A stretch of DNA of 64,000 nt from Microbacterium psychrotolerans (GCF_031085295.1 NZ_JAVFWO010000001.1:520400-584399), one strand, 5' to 3'; numbered from the stretch's first letter, positions 34,820 to 45,043 are shown. Program-made: numbers and translations. The notes: generated by a model from the sequence alone, not told the origin.

Positions 34820-34854
34820 GACGTCAGAGTGACATCACAGTGGCGTCACGTCAA
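34819..34854 (-). promoter_or_regulatory. RHH promoter with three 11-bp-spaced operator sites
   Basis: The minus-strand promoter is TTGACG (complement of 34849-34854), 17-base spacer, CACTCT (complement of 34826-34831), six bases before the ATG at 34819. Three sites, TGACGTCA (34819-34826), TGACATCA (34830-34837) and TGGCGTCA (34841-34848), repeat at exactly 11 bp and cover the whole spacer, the -10 and the start codon. Confidence 0.7.
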
Positions 34855-35025
34855 CGGGCTCGTCGGATCGGCGTCAGGGGACCGTGAGCGTCGGCTCCGA
34901 GGCCGTTCGGATTCCGTGAGGACGGCGGAAGCGGCATCAGTTCGCGGGTTGCATCGGACCCACGCCCGCCGCACCGCGGGCGGCCACGCGGCCCGCCGCG
35001 CGGAACGCAGCCACCGGGAGTCCAT

Positions 35026-35166
35026 GTGCTCGATGTCATCTACCTCGCCGCGACGATCGCGTTGTTCGCGCTCGTCGGCCTGATCGCCAGGGGGGTCGAG
35101 CAGCTGGCCCCACGCACCCGGACCTCGACGCCGCGCGAACCGATGAGCGGAGAGGCGCGCAGATGA
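35026..35166 (+). CDS. small membrane protein preceding kdpF
   Basis: A 46-residue protein reading [18 protein letters not shown] (one TM helix, ~3-24), then [11 protein letters not shown] and a hydrophilic tail ending GEARR. The GTG at 35026 has GGGAG five bases upstream, and its TGA overlaps the kdpF ATG (ATGA). Small proteins of this kind precede kdpF in a number of actinobacterial kdp operons, but I know of no assigned function. It could be a second KdpF-like stabilising subunit; this is inference from size, topology and coupling. Confidence 0.65.
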   Translation: MLDVIYLAATIALFALVGLIARGVEQLAPRTRTSTPREPMSGEARR

Positions 35167-35252
35167 TCCTCTTCTCTCTCGTCGCCGGCGTCCTCGGCCT
35201 CGCCGCGATCGTCTACCTCCTGGTCGCCCTCGTGAATCCGGAGAGATTCTGA
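35163..35252 (+). CDS. kdpF: K+-transporting ATPase subunit KdpF
   Basis: A 29-residue single-helix peptide, [29 protein letters not shown], written here in two parts: [17 protein letters not shown] and [12 protein letters not shown]. The C-terminal NPERF is the KdpF hallmark. KdpF stabilises the KdpABC complex. It is coupled at both ends: ATGA with the preceding small gene, and its TGA shares a base with the kdpA ATG (TGATG). Confidence 0.9.
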   Translation: MILFSLVAGVLGLAAIVYLLVALVNPERF

Positions 35253-36934
35253 TGGATGCCGCGACCGTGGTCACCGGCATCCTGCAACTCGCGACTCTGC
35301 TGCTCACCCTCGCGGTGCTGTACCGGCCGCTCGGGGACTGGATCGCCCGCGTCTACACGAGCGGTCGGGACGCGCGCGTCGAGCGCGGCTTCTACCGGCT
35401 CGTGGGGGTGGATCCCCGCTCCGAGCAGACCTGGCAGGCGTACACGCGCGGGGTTCTCTCGTTCTCGGCCGTCGGCGTGCTCTTCGTCTACGCCTTGCAG
35501 CGATTCCAGGGTCTGCTGCCGTACTCGCTGGGCCTGCCCGCCGTGCCCGAGGGCCTCGCCTTCAACACCGCGGTGTCGTTCGTCACGAACACGAACTGGC
35601 AGTCCTACTCCCCCGAGCTCACCATGGGCTACACCGTGCAGCTCGCAGGTCTGGCGGTGCAGAACTTCGTGTCGGCGGCCGTCGGCATCGCCGTCGCCGT
35701 TGCGCTCGTCCGCGGGTTCGCCCGCCGCGGATCGGCCACCATCGGCAACTTCTGGGTGGATCTCACCCGAGGTCTGACACGCCTGCTCCTGCCCCTGGCA
35801 GCCGTGTCAGCCATCGCGCTCGTGATCGCCGGCGTCGTGCAGAACGCGAACGGACTCGCCGAGGTCGCGACGGTGACCGGCGTAACGCAGCCGATACCGG
35901 GCGGGCCGGTCGCGTCGCAGGAGGCCATCAAGCTCCTCGGTACGAACGGCGGCGGTTTCTTCAACGCCAACTCCGCGCATCCGTTCGAGAACCCCACGCC
36001 CTGGTCGAACATGCTGGAGATCCTGCTGCTGATCGCGATCCCGGTCGCGATGCCGCGCGCCTTCGGCCGCATCATCGGCGACGATCGACAGGGCTACGCC
36101 ATCCTCGCGGTGATGGGGTCGATCGCCGTCGTGTCCATCGTCGCGGTGACCTGGCTCGAGTCGCTGGGGCTCGGCACCGCCCCGCAGCTCGCGGGCGCCG
36201 CGATGGAGGGCAAGGAGACGCGCTTCGGCATCTTCGGCTCGACGCTGTTCGCCGGCGCCACCACGCTCACCTCGACAGGCGCGGTCAACTCGATGCACGA
36301 CTCGTACACCGCGCTCGGCGGCATGATCCCGATGATCAACATGATGCTCGGCGAGGTGGCGCCCGGCGGGGTGGGATCGGGCCTGTACGGCATGCTCGTG
36401 CTCGCCGTGATCGCCGTCTTCGTCGGCGGCCTTCTCGTCGGCCGCACGCCCGAGTACGTCGGCAAGAAGATCGGCCCCACGCAGATCAAGCTGGCGAGCC
36501 TGTACATCCTCGTGACGCCGGTCCTCGTGCTGGCGGGCACCGCGCTCAGCTTCGGCATCCCGGTCATCAACGCCGACGTCGAGTCCACCTCGATCTGGAA
36601 TCCCGGTGTGCACGGCCTCGGCGAGGTGCTCTATGCCTTCACCTCGGCGGCCAATAACAACGGCTCCGCCTTCGCCGGCCTCACCGCCAACACTCCATGG
36701 CTCAACATCGCGCTCGGTGTGACCATGCTCCTGGGGAGGTTCGTGCCGATCGTGTTCGTGCTGGCGCTGGCCGGCTCGCTCGCCGCACAGCAGTCGACGC
36801 CGTCGAGCGCCGGCACGCTCCCCACCCATCGCCCGCAGTTCGTCGGCCTTCTCGCCGTCGTCGCGGTCGTGATCACCGCACTCACCTACTTCCCCGTTCT
36901 CACGCTGGGTCCCCTGGCGGAAGGGCTCGTCTGA
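35252..36934 (+). CDS. kdpA: K+-transporting ATPase subunit KdpA
   Basis: The 560-residue K+-channel-like subunit of the KdpFABC pump, with about ten TM helices. The four selectivity-filter repeats can be seen in [45 protein letters not shown] and [14 protein letters not shown]. It is normal in length and sits in order kdpF-A-B-C. KdpA selects K+ from outside and passes it through an internal tunnel to KdpB. Expression should be induced at low K+ through KdpDE, encoded downstream. Confidence 0.97.
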   Translation: MDAATVVTGILQLATLLLTLAVLYRPLGDWIARVYTSGRDARVERGFYRLVGVDPRSEQTWQAYTRGVLSFSAVGVLFVYALQRFQGLLPYSLGLPAVPEGLAFNTAVSFVTNTNWQSYSPELTMGYTVQLAGLAVQNFVSAAVGIAVAVALVRGFARRGSATIGNFWVDLTRGLTRLLLPLAAVSAIALVIAGVVQNANGLAEVATVTGVTQPIPGGPVASQEAIKLLGTNGGGFFNANSAHPFENPTPWSNMLEILLLIAIPVAMPRAFGRIIGDDRQGYAILAVMGSIAVVSIVAVTWLESLGLGTAPQLAGAAMEGKETRFGIFGSTLFAGATTLTSTGAVNSMHDSYTALGGMIPMINMMLGEVAPGGVGSGLYGMLVLAVIAVFVGGLLVGRTPEYVGKKIGPTQIKLASLYILVTPVLVLAGTALSFGIPVINADVESTSIWNPGVHGLGEVLYAFTSAANNNGSAFAGLTANTPWLNIALGVTMLLGRFVPIVFVLALAGSLAAQQSTPSSAGTLPTHRPQFVGLLAVVAVVITALTYFPVLTLGPLAEGLV

Positions 36935-36937
36935 CTC

Positions 36938-39133
36938 ATGACCACCCCCACCCTCGTCTCTCTGCCCGAGCCCCTTCAGGGCCCCGTCTCCGGCTCGATT
37001 CCTCCCCGGCCGGACCAACGCTCGCGCGGGTTCAGCGCGGCGCAACTGGGCGCGGCTCTGCCGGGGGCGCTCTGCAAGCTGAACCCCGCCGCCCTGTGGC
37101 GTAGCCCCGTCATGTTCCTCGTGTGGGTCGGCGCGGCTCTGACCACCGCCATCGCCATCGCCGAGCCGTTCCTCGGCGGCGCGGAGGAGTCGGGCGGCAC
37201 GCGGGTCCCGTTCGGCTTCACATGGGGGATCGCGGTGTGGCTCTGGCTCACGGTGCTGTTCGCCAACCTCGCCGAGTCGGTCGCCGAGGGGCGCGGGAAG
37301 GCCCAGGCGGCGACGCTGCGCAAGACGCGCACCTCGACGATGGCGCACCGTGCCATCGGCTACGACCCGGTCGCCGATCCTTCCGCGCAGCGCACCGAGA
37401 GCGTCGAGGTCGCCTCCGGTGAGCTGAACCTGGGCGACGTGGTGATCGTGTCGGCAGGTGAGCTCATCCCCGGCGACGGCGACATCATCGCGGGGATCGC
37501 GACCGTGGACGAATCGGCGATCACCGGCGAGTCCGCGCCGGTGATCCGCGAATCGGGCGGCGACCGCTCGGCCGTCACCGGCGGAACCCGGGTGCTCTCG
37601 GATCGCATCGTCGTGCGCATCACATCCGAGCCCGGCCAGACGTTCGTCGATCGTATGATCGCGCTCGTCGAGGGTGCGAGCCGCCAGAAGACGCCGAACG
37701 AGATCGCCCTCGGCATCCTGCTGGCGAGCCTGTCGATCGTGTTCGTGATCGTCGTGCTCACGTTGAATCCGATCGCGTCATACGCCGGGGCACCCGTCAG
37801 CATCCCGGTGCTCGTCGCACTGCTCGTGTGCCTCATCCCGACGACGATCGGCGCGCTGCTGTCCGCCATCGGCATCGCCGGGATGGACCGGCTCGTGCAG
37901 CGCAACGTGCTCGCGATGTCGGGCCGAGCTGTCGAGGCGGCGGGCGACGTCACGACGCTCCTCCTCGACAAGACCGGCACGATCACCTATGGCAACCGCC
38001 GAGCCGCGGACTTCGTCACGATGCCGGGCGTCCGCGATGCTGAACTCGCTGCCGCAGCGGCGCTCGCGTCGCTGGCCGATCCGACCCCGGAGGGGGTGTC
38101 GGTGGTCGAACTGGCGCGACTGCGCGGACAGGAGGTGGGCGAGCCCGCCGGGTCCGCCGTCGTGCCGTTCACCGCGCAGAACCGCATGAGCGGTGTCGAC
38201 CTCGAGGACGGCACCCAGGTTCGCAAGGGCGCCGGCTCAGCGGTCCTGGCATGGCTGGCGGCATCCGGATCCCCCGTCACCGCCACGACGCGCGCGCTGC
38301 TGACCACCGAGACCGACGCCATCGCCCAGTCCGGCGGCACGCCGCTCGTCGTGGCGGTCCGAGGTGCCGTGCAGCCGGACGCAGCAGAGGCCGCGCGGGT
38401 CCTCGGCGTCGTGCACCTGAAGGACGTGGTCAAGGAAGGCCTCCGTGTGCGCTTCGACGAACTGCGCGCCATGGGCATCCGCACGGTCATGATCACTGGC
38501 GACAACCCGCTGACCGCCGCCGCGATCGCGAAGGAGGCAGGGGTCGACGACTTCCTGGCCGAGGCCACCCCGGAGGACAAGCTGGCCCTCATCCGCCGCG
38601 AGCAGGAGGGCGGCAGCCTCGTCGCTATGACGGGCGACGGCACGAACGATGCCCCCGCACTCGCGCAGGCCGACGTCGGCGTCGCGATGAACACCGGCAC
38701 GTCGGCAGCCAAGGAGGCCGGCAACATGGTCGACCTCGACAGCGACCCGACGAAACTCATCGACATCGTGCGCATCGGCAAGCAGCTGCTGATCACGCGC
38801 GGCGCGCTCACGACGTTCTCCCTCGCCAACGACATCGCGAAGTACTTCGCCATCATCCCGGCGATGTTCATGGGGGTCTTCCCGGGCCTCGCGGCGCTCA
38901 ACATCATGCAGCTCAGCTCTCCGGCATCCGCCGTCACGAGCGCCATCATCTTCAACGCGCTCATCATCGTGATCCTCATTCCGCTCGCGCTGCGCGGCGT
39001 GAAGTACCGCCCGGCGAGCGCCTCGGAGATCCTCAGCCGCAACCTGCTCGTGTACGGGCTCGGCGGCGTGATCGCCCCCTTCATCGGCATCAAGCTCATC
39101 GACGTCCTCGTGAGCCTCATCCCGGGCTTCTGA
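36938..39133 (+). CDS. kdpB: K+-transporting P-type ATPase subunit KdpB
   Basis: The 731-residue catalytic subunit. The phosphorylated Asp344 is in [12 protein letters not shown], the actuator motif is TGES in [12 protein letters not shown], and the hinge is [21 protein letters not shown]. It is about 50 residues longer at the N-terminus than E. coli KdpB because of a Pro/Ser-rich extension ([20 protein letters not shown]...). It starts three bases after the kdpA stop. KdpB hydrolyses ATP to drive K+ import against steep gradients. Confidence 0.97.
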   Translation: MTTPTLVSLPEPLQGPVSGSIPPRPDQRSRGFSAAQLGAALPGALCKLNPAALWRSPVMFLVWVGAALTTAIAIAEPFLGGAEESGGTRVPFGFTWGIAVWLWLTVLFANLAESVAEGRGKAQAATLRKTRTSTMAHRAIGYDPVADPSAQRTESVEVASGELNLGDVVIVSAGELIPGDGDIIAGIATVDESAITGESAPVIRESGGDRSAVTGGTRVLSDRIVVRITSEPGQTFVDRMIALVEGASRQKTPNEIALGILLASLSIVFVIVVLTLNPIASYAGAPVSIPVLVALLVCLIPTTIGALLSAIGIAGMDRLVQRNVLAMSGRAVEAAGDVTTLLLDKTGTITYGNRRAADFVTMPGVRDAELAAAAALASLADPTPEGVSVVELARLRGQEVGEPAGSAVVPFTAQNRMSGVDLEDGTQVRKGAGSAVLAWLAASGSPVTATTRALLTTETDAIAQSGGTPLVVAVRGAVQPDAAEAARVLGVVHLKDVVKEGLRVRFDELRAMGIRTVMITGDNPLTAAAIAKEAGVDDFLAEATPEDKLALIRREQEGGSLVAMTGDGTNDAPALAQADVGVAMNTGTSAAKEAGNMVDLDSDPTKLIDIVRIGKQLLITRGALTTFSLANDIAKYFAIIPAMFMGVFPGLAALNIMQLSSPASAVTSAIIFNALIIVILIPLALRGVKYRPASASEILSRNLLVYGLGGVIAPFIGIKLIDVLVSLIPGF

Positions 39134-39157
39134 CCCACGAGCCCGACAGGAGACACC

Positions 39158-39772
39158 ATGTCCATGTCCGCCCGCACCACTGTCCGCACCGCCGGCGTCG
39201 CGTTCCGCGCGATGCTCATATTCACCCTCGTGCTCGGCGTCGGCTACACGCTCCTCATCACCGGTGTCGCGCAGCTCGCCCTGCCGTGGCAGGCGAACGG
39301 TTCGCCGGTGCACGATGCCGCCGGCGCCACCGTCGGGTCGGCGCTCGTCGGCCAGTCCTTCACGGATGCCGACGGGGATGCGCTGCCGCAGTACTTCCAG
39401 TCGCGGCCCTCGACCGCCGGCGACGGCTACGACGGCGGCGCCTCGAGCGGATCGAACTACGGCCCCGAGAACGAGGACCTCATCTCGGCGATCGAGAGCA
39501 GGCAGAGGACGATCGCGGAGCGGGAAGGCGTCGCGATCGCGGACATCCCCGCCGACGCGGTGACCGCCTCGGGGTCGGGCCTCGACCCGCACATCAGCCC
39601 GGCGTACGCCCTGCTGCAGGTGCCTCGCATCGCCGCCGCGCGCGGGCTGGACGAGTCCACGGTGCGGTCGCTGGTCGAGGCGCACATCCAGCAGCGCGAC
39701 CTCGGCTTCCTCGGCGAGCCCCGTGTGAACGTCGTCGAGCTCAACCTCGCCCTCGATGCGCCGGCGCAATGA
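39158..39772 (+). CDS. kdpC: K+-transporting ATPase subunit KdpC
   Basis: A 204-residue subunit with one N-terminal TM helix (AMLIFTLVLGVGYTLLITGVAQL, ~20-42) and a periplasmic-type domain containing GSALVGQSFTDADGDALPQYFQSRPSTAGDGYDGGASSGSNYGPEN, GSGLDPHISPAYALLQVPRIA and a C-terminal VNVVELNLALDA, all KdpC marks. KdpC increases the ATP affinity of KdpB. The ATG has AGGAGA eight bases upstream. It closes the structural part of the operon. Confidence 0.96.
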   Translation: MSMSARTTVRTAGVAFRAMLIFTLVLGVGYTLLITGVAQLALPWQANGSPVHDAAGATVGSALVGQSFTDADGDALPQYFQSRPSTAGDGYDGGASSGSNYGPENEDLISAIESRQRTIAEREGVAIADIPADAVTASGSGLDPHISPAYALLQVPRIAAARGLDESTVRSLVEAHIQQRDLGFLGEPRVNVVELNLALDAPAQ

Positions 39773-39779
39773 CTGCTCA

Positions 39780-39820
39780 CCTGTCGCATATGGCGGGTCG
39801 CGGACACAGATCGCGACAGG
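39780..39820. terminator. inverted repeat between kdpC and kdpD
   Basis: Perfect 8-bp arms CCTGTCGC (39780-39787) and GCGACAGG (39813-39820) with a 25-base loop begin 7 bases after the kdpC stop. The kdpD -10 (TAGGGT, 39849-39854) lies just beyond, so this may separate kdpFABC from an independently transcribed kdpDE, or be a regulator site. The loop is long for a terminator. Confidence 0.35.
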
Positions 39821-39860
39821 CGAGCGGGCATCGGGGGGACGGCGGACATAGGGTGACCAC

Positions 39861-42386
39861 ATGAAGCGCGGCAAGCTGCGGGTGCTGCTCGGGGCGGCGC
39901 CCGGCGTCGGCAAGACGTACGAGATGCTCGAGGAGGGCCGCCGCCTCGCGGAGGACGGCCGCGACGTCGTGATCGCCGTCGTGGAGACGCACGATCGCGC
40001 CGCCACCGCCGCGCTCGTGGAGGGCCTGCCCGTGATCCCCCGCGCCACCGTCTCGCACCGCGGGATGGAACTGACCGACATGGATCTCGAGGGCGTCCTG
40101 GAGCGGCATCCCGAGATCGCACTCGTCGACGAGCTCGCCCACACCAACGCGCCCGGGCTGCCCCACCACAAGCGATGGCAGGACGTCGACGCGCTCCTCG
40201 ACGCCGGCATCGACGTCATCACGACCGTCAACGTGCAGCACATCGAGTCGCTCGGCGGCGTGGTCGAGAAGATCACGGGAGTCGCCCAGCAGGAGACGGT
40301 TCCGGACGCCGTCGTCAGGGCCGCCGACCAGGTCGAGGTGGTCGACCTCTCGCCGCAGTCGCTGCGCGATCGCCTGTCGGCAGGACTCGTCTACCCGGCG
40401 GAGCGGATCGACGCCGCGCTGTCGAACTACTTCCGGCTCGGCAATCTGACCGCGTTGCGCGAACTGGCGCTCCTGTGGCTCGCCGACGAGGTCGACAGCG
40501 CCCTGAAGTCGTACCGCGCCGAGCACGGCATCGAGGGCGCGTGGCAGGCGAGGGAGCGGGTGGTCGTCGCCCTCACCGGCGGCGCGGAGGGCGAGACGCT
40601 GCTGCGGCGCGGCGCCCGCATCGCGGCGCGGTCGGCGGGCGGCGAGCTCCTCGCGGTGCACGTCTCGAGCCAGGACGGCCTGCGTTCGGGCGACCCGGGG
40701 GCGCTCGCCGCGCAGCGGGCGCTGGTGGAATCCCTCGGCGGCACCTACCACCAGGTCGTCGGCGACGACGTGCCCCGTGCGCTCGTCGAGTTCGCGCGCT
40801 CGGTGAACGCGACGCAACTCGTCATCGGCGTGAGCCGCCGCGGCCGGCTGATGGCGGCGCTGACCGGTCCGGGCATCGGGGCGACGGTTGTCCGCGAGTC
40901 CGGCGACATCGACGTGCACATCGTGACGCACGATGCGGCCGGCGACCGCTTCCCGCTGCCGCGCGTGACCGGCGGCGCCCTGAGCGTCAAGCGCCGCGTG
41001 CTCGGCTTCGCGCTCGCCCTCGTCGGCGGACCGCTCCTGACCTGGCTGCTGGTCTCGCTCCGCAACGAGGACACCATCACCAGCGACGTGCTCGCCTACC
41101 AACTGCTCGTCGTTCTCGTGTCGCTCGTGGGAGGCATCTGGCCGGCGGTCTTCGCGGCCGTGATGTCGGCGTTCACCCTCAACTACTTCTTCGTCCAGCC
41201 GTATTACACCGTCTCGATCGCGGATCCGCGGAACGTGTGGGCGCTGATCCTCTACGTCGTGATCGCCGTGCTCGTGAGCTTCATCGTCGACCGTGCCGCG
41301 CGCGCCGCACGGGCGGCACGTCGTGCGGAGGCCGAAGCGGAGCTGCTCGCGAACGTCGCGGGCAGCGTGCTCCGCGGCGAGTCGGCCGTGCCGGCTCTCA
41401 TCAGCCGCACCCGCGAATCGCTCGGCCTCGCCGGTGTGCGACTCGTCGACGCCGATGACACGGTCGTCGCCACCGACGGCGAACCCGTCCGCGACGGACG
41501 CTACGAAGCGGTGACGGTGGCGCGACGCAACGGCGGCCCGCCGGCGATGCTCGAGCTGCACGGCCACACGCTCGACGCCTCCGAGCGCCGCCTCATCGAT
41601 GCCGTGGCCGCACAGCTCTCGGCCGCCCTCGAGCACAGCGACCTCACCGCAACCGCGCGCGCAGCCGGCGTCCTGGCCGAGACCGACCAGGTGCGCAGCG
41701 CCCTCCTCTCCGCCGTGAGCCACGACCTCCGCCGCCCGCTCGCCGCTGCGGTGGCCGCCGTGGGAGGGCTGCGCGCCGCGGAGCCGAACCTCTCGCCCGA
41801 CGACCGTGCCGAGCTGATCGCGACGGCCGACGAGTCGCTCGCGACCCTGTCGGCGCTCGTCACCGACCTTCTCGACGTCAGCCGCGTGCAGGCGGGGGTG
41901 CTCGCCGTGTCGCTTCAGCCCGTCGACAGCGCCGGCGTCGTGCTCGCCGCGCTCGACGAGCTGGGTGCGGGACCCGACCGGTTCGAGCTCGCCCTCGATC
42001 CCGACCTTCCCCCGTTGACCGCCGACCCCGTGCTGCTGCAGCGCGTGCTCGTGAACGTGCTGTCGAACGCCGCGCGGCACACGCCCGGGGGTACCCGTGT
42101 CCGCGTGGCGACGAGCCGACTCGGACGCACGGCTGAGATCCGCATCGTCGACCACGGCAGCGGCGTCTCGCCCGAGCGCCGCGACGACATGTTCGCCCCG
42201 TTCCAGAGACTCGGCGACACGGACAACACCGCGGGCCTCGGTCTCGGACTCGCCCTCTCCAAGGGCTTCACCGAGGGCATGGGCGGTACGCTCACCCCCG
42301 AGGACACGCCCGGAGGAGGCCTGACGATGGTCATCGCACTCCCCGTCGCCGATCCGGTGCCCGCCGAAGAGAGGCCACTTCGATGA
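39861..42386 (+). CDS. kdpD: K+-sensing histidine kinase KdpD
   Basis: An 841-residue sensor kinase. The N-terminal KdpD domain (~1-210) has Walker A GAAPGVGKTYEMLEEG and Walker-B-like LVDELAHTNAPG; a USP-like domain follows (~220-360, RVVVALTGGAEGETLLRR); four TM helices lie at ~385-480; then a GAF-like region and the kinase with phospho-acceptor His in AVSHDLRRPLAAAV and HATPase boxes VLSNAARHTPGG and GLGLGLALSKG. It phosphorylates KdpE under K+ limitation. In other Gram-positives the USP domain binds c-di-AMP; that is possible here but not shown. TAGGGT six bases before the ATG indicates a separate leaderless transcript. Confidence 0.96.
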   Translation: MKRGKLRVLLGAAPGVGKTYEMLEEGRRLAEDGRDVVIAVVETHDRAATAALVEGLPVIPRATVSHRGMELTDMDLEGVLERHPEIALVDELAHTNAPGLPHHKRWQDVDALLDAGIDVITTVNVQHIESLGGVVEKITGVAQQETVPDAVVRAADQVEVVDLSPQSLRDRLSAGLVYPAERIDAALSNYFRLGNLTALRELALLWLADEVDSALKSYRAEHGIEGAWQARERVVVALTGGAEGETLLRRGARIAARSAGGELLAVHVSSQDGLRSGDPGALAAQRALVESLGGTYHQVVGDDVPRALVEFARSVNATQLVIGVSRRGRLMAALTGPGIGATVVRESGDIDVHIVTHDAAGDRFPLPRVTGGALSVKRRVLGFALALVGGPLLTWLLVSLRNEDTITSDVLAYQLLVVLVSLVGGIWPAVFAAVMSAFTLNYFFVQPYYTVSIADPRNVWALILYVVIAVLVSFIVDRAARAARAARRAEAEAELLANVAGSVLRGESAVPALISRTRESLGLAGVRLVDADDTVVATDGEPVRDGRYEAVTVARRNGGPPAMLELHGHTLDASERRLIDAVAAQLSAALEHSDLTATARAAGVLAETDQVRSALLSAVSHDLRRPLAAAVAAVGGLRAAEPNLSPDDRAELIATADESLATLSALVTDLLDVSRVQAGVLAVSLQPVDSAGVVLAALDELGAGPDRFELALDPDLPPLTADPVLLQRVLVNVLSNAARHTPGGTRVRVATSRLGRTAEIRIVDHGSGVSPERRDDMFAPFQRLGDTDNTAGLGLGLALSKGFTEGMGGTLTPEDTPGGGLTMVIALPVADPVPAEERPLR

Positions 42387-42396
42387 AGGTCGTGTC

Positions 42397-43089
42397 GTGA
42401 AGGTCCTCATCGCCGACGACGATCCGCAGCTCGTCCGGGCCCTTCGCATCACCCTCGCCGCCCACGGCTACGAGGTGGTGGCGGCGCCCGACGGTGCCGC
42501 GGCCGTCGCGCTGGCGGCCAAGGAGCACCCCGAGATCGTCATGGTGGACCTCGGGATGCCGCGGCTCGACGGCGTCCAGGTCATCGAGGCGCTGCGCGGC
42601 TGGACCACCGCGCCCATCATCGTGGTGTCGGGGCGCACCGGTTCCGCCGACAAGGTGGAGGCGCTGGATGCCGGCGCCGACGACTACGTGACCAAGCCGT
42701 TCCAGATCGATGAGCTGCTCGCGCGTCTGCGCGCGCTGTCGCGACGCCTGGGAGCGGCATCCGGAACCCCCGTCGTGACCTTCGGCGACGTCGTCGTCGA
42801 CCTCTCGACCAAGACCGTCACCCGCGGCGGCGAGCGCGTGCACCTGACGCCCACGGAATGGCGCATCCTCGAGTTCCTCGCCCGCAATCCCGGTTCGCTG
42901 GTGACGCGGCAGGCGCTCCTGAAAGACATCTGGGGCACCGAGCAGGTCGCCGACACCGGGTACCTGCGGCTGTACATCTCCCAGCTGCGCAAGAAGCTCG
43001 AGGTCGACCCCGGCCGCCCCGCGCACCTCCTGACGGAGTCCGGCATGGGCTACCGGCTGCTCATCGACACCCCCGACGCCGCCGCCTGA
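42397..43089 (+). CDS. kdpE: response regulator KdpE (OmpR/PhoB type)
   Basis: A 230-residue response regulator with receiver domain (KVLIADDDPQLVRALR, phospho-acceptor Asp51 in VMVDLGMPR, Lys in VTKPFQIDEL) and a C-terminal winged helix (VHLTPTEWRILEFLARNPGSLVTRQALLKDIWG, TGYLRLYISQLRKKLE). It activates the kdp promoter. The GTG at 42397 (MKVLIADDD) starts 10 bases after kdpD stops; a frame with ATG at 42383 in the kdpD end is not used because it does not continue. Confidence 0.96.
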   Translation: MKVLIADDDPQLVRALRITLAAHGYEVVAAPDGAAAVALAAKEHPEIVMVDLGMPRLDGVQVIEALRGWTTAPIIVVSGRTGSADKVEALDAGADDYVTKPFQIDELLARLRALSRRLGAASGTPVVTFGDVVVDLSTKTVTRGGERVHLTPTEWRILEFLARNPGSLVTRQALLKDIWGTEQVADTGYLRLYISQLRKKLEVDPGRPAHLLTESGMGYRLLIDTPDAAA

Positions 43090-43128
43090 CGCCGGGACCG
43101 GCGGAGTGCAGACCCGACACGCGGCTCC

Positions 43129-44091
43129 TCACGCCTGAGCCGCGCTCCGCCGCTCGCGCCGCGCCGCGAGTCGTCGCCCTATCCGGCGTCCGACCTTCAG
43201 CTGCACCCACAGCGTCGCGATGCCGGCCACGAAGAGCCCGGCGAGGTTGACGAGCAGCTGCAGAAGAGCGCTGAAAGCCTCGTCCCACGCACCGACCGCG
43301 AGCGTGAGCCCGATCGTGCCGACCGCCGGCACCGTGGTGATCGAGATGAACACGCCTACCAGGGCCGACGACTTCGAAGTGGTGAGCGAGAGCACGCCGG
43401 CGATGCCCGCGAGCAGGGCGATGACGAACGACCACACGTCGGGAGCGATGATGAACTCGGTGAGGGGCCCCGTCGTGGCCTGCTCGTACGTGATGAGACC
43501 GAAGGCGTACACGATCGCCCAGACGCCCCACGCGATCGCGGCGCTCAACGCGAATCCGCCGAACAGAGTGACCGACGCCATGCCCACGATGCCGCGCTTG
43601 CGCCGCACGACGGCGTAGCAGATCGCCGCGATCGGTGCGAACTCCGGACCGACCACCATGGCGCCGATGATGAGGATGGGCTGGTCGAGCAGACGCCCGA
43701 TGCCTGCGATCAGGGTGGCGAGCAGCAGGAACGCGAAGAAGCTCCATGACGGGCGCGCGTCCTCGCGGGAGCGGTCGGCCAGCTGCGCCCACAGCACGCC
43801 GTCTGCGGGATGACCGGGAGCGGCTCTCTCAGCAGCCGTGGCGGCGTCGGAGGCTACTGCGATCGGCTCACTCACCACGATGGAGCCGTTCGCGGGCACA
43901 CCGGCGTGCCGGAGCATCCGCATCACATTGTTGGCGTTCTCCCGCGCCAGCGCGAAGTGCAGGAGGTCGCCGTCGCCATCGAGCGCGGCCGACGGCACGT
44001 AGACGATGTCGCTGACGGTCGGCTCCTCACGGAGCCGGTCGCGCAGCCGGCGGGCGAGCTCGTGCGGAGCGGTGACACGGACGGTGAGCAT
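43129..44091 (-). CDS. DUF389 membrane protein
   Basis: A 320-residue protein with an ACT-like N-terminal region (~1-100, MLTVRVTAPHELARRLRDRL...) and six hydrophobic segments carrying the DUF389 pattern: LLLATLIAGIGRLLDQPILIIGAMVVGPEFAPIAAICYAVVRRKRG, LLAGIAGVLSLTTSKSSALVGVFISITTVPAVGTIGLTLAVG. Function is not established for the family. The ATG at 44091 is chosen over the GTG at 44097, because GGGAGGA stands seven bases before the ATG and only one before the GTG. It is convergent with kdpE. Confidence 0.85.
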   Translation of the reverse strand: MLTVRVTAPHELARRLRDRLREEPTVSDIVYVPSAALDGDGDLLHFALARENANNVMRMLRHAGVPANGSIVVSEPIAVASDAATAAERAAPGHPADGVLWAQLADRSREDARPSWSFFAFLLLATLIAGIGRLLDQPILIIGAMVVGPEFAPIAAICYAVVRRKRGIVGMASVTLFGGFALSAAIAWGVWAIVYAFGLITYEQATTGPLTEFIIAPDVWSFVIALLAGIAGVLSLTTSKSSALVGVFISITTVPAVGTIGLTLAVGAWDEAFSALLQLLVNLAGLFVAGIATLWVQLKVGRRIGRRLAARRERRSAAQA

Positions 44092-44140
44092 GCACACATC
44101 CTCCCGTGCCGGCAGGCTCCCGCCCTAGGCGGCTGCCGGA

Positions 44141-45043
44141 TCAGCCGAGACCCTGGCGCTCCTCGCCGGCGGCGGGCGCGGCATCGCCGGCCACGGGCTT
44201 CGCCGAGAGGCCCACCGAACCGGCGTGCGGGCCCTTGGACAGCGCGGCGGCCACGGCGACCGACTCGTCGGCGTCGGGGTACTGCGGTCGCAGCTGCACG
44301 GCGGACTGGCGCTTGTGCTCACGCTTGGCCTTGCGGGCCGCGTAGGTGAGGTTGAGCGCCTCGACGAGGATCGCGAACGCCATCGGCGCGTAGATGAAGG
44401 CCTTGTCGATGTGCACGCCGAAGCCCTCGGCGACCAGGAACACGCCGATGAGGAGGAGGAACGACAGGGCCAGCATCTTCACCGTGGGGTGCTTGTTGAC
44501 GAACGAGAAGATGAAGCGGGCGGCGAACAGCATGATGCCGAACGAGAGCACGACGACCGTGATGATCACGACGAGGTTCTCGGTCATGCCCACGGCGGTG
44601 ATCACCGAGTCGAGCGAGAAGACGATGTCGAGCGCGAGGATCTGCGCGAGCACCGCTCCGAAGGTCACGTCCTTGCGTCCTGCGCCGCCGTGCTCCTCTT
44701 CGGCGCCTTCGAGCTTGTGGTGGATCTCGGTCACGGCCTTGTAGACGAGGAAGAGGCCACCCGCTATGAGGATGAGGTCCTTCCACGAGAACCCGAGCCC
44801 CCACAGCACGAAGATCTCCTCCTTGAGCGTGATGATCCATCCGGCGAAGAGCACCAGGATCACGCGGATCACCATCGCCAGCGTCAGGCCGAGGTTGCGG
44901 GCCTTGGCCTGCTGCTCCTTCGGCAGCTTCGACGCGAGGATCGAGATGAAGATGACGTTGTCGACGCCGAGCACCACCTCGAGGACGAACAGCGTCAGGA
45001 ACACGGCGATCAGATCGGGCGTGAAAGCGAAGGAGAAGTCCAC
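44141..45043 (-). CDS. TerC family integral membrane protein
   Basis: A 300-residue protein with about seven TM helices. The TerC hallmarks are LEVVLGVDNVIFISILASKLP (~21-41) and LALDIVFSLDSVITAVGM, each with a conserved Asp in the membrane, as for Alx/TerC proteins linked to manganese export or tellurite resistance. The last ~70 residues are a charged and Ala-rich cytoplasmic tail. The GTG at 45043 has TACGAT (complement of 45050-45055) six bases upstream: leaderless. No yybP-ykoY riboswitch is visible, since the transcript would start at the start codon. Confidence 0.9.
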   Translation of the reverse strand: MDFSFAFTPDLIAVFLTLFVLEVVLGVDNVIFISILASKLPKEQQAKARNLGLTLAMVIRVILVLFAGWIITLKEEIFVLWGLGFSWKDLILIAGGLFLVYKAVTEIHHKLEGAEEEHGGAGRKDVTFGAVLAQILALDIVFSLDSVITAVGMTENLVVIITVVVLSFGIMLFAARFIFSFVNKHPTVKMLALSFLLLIGVFLVAEGFGVHIDKAFIYAPMAFAILVEALNLTYAARKAKREHKRQSAVQLRPQYPDADESVAVAAALSKGPHAGSVGLSAKPVAGDAAPAAGEERQGLG

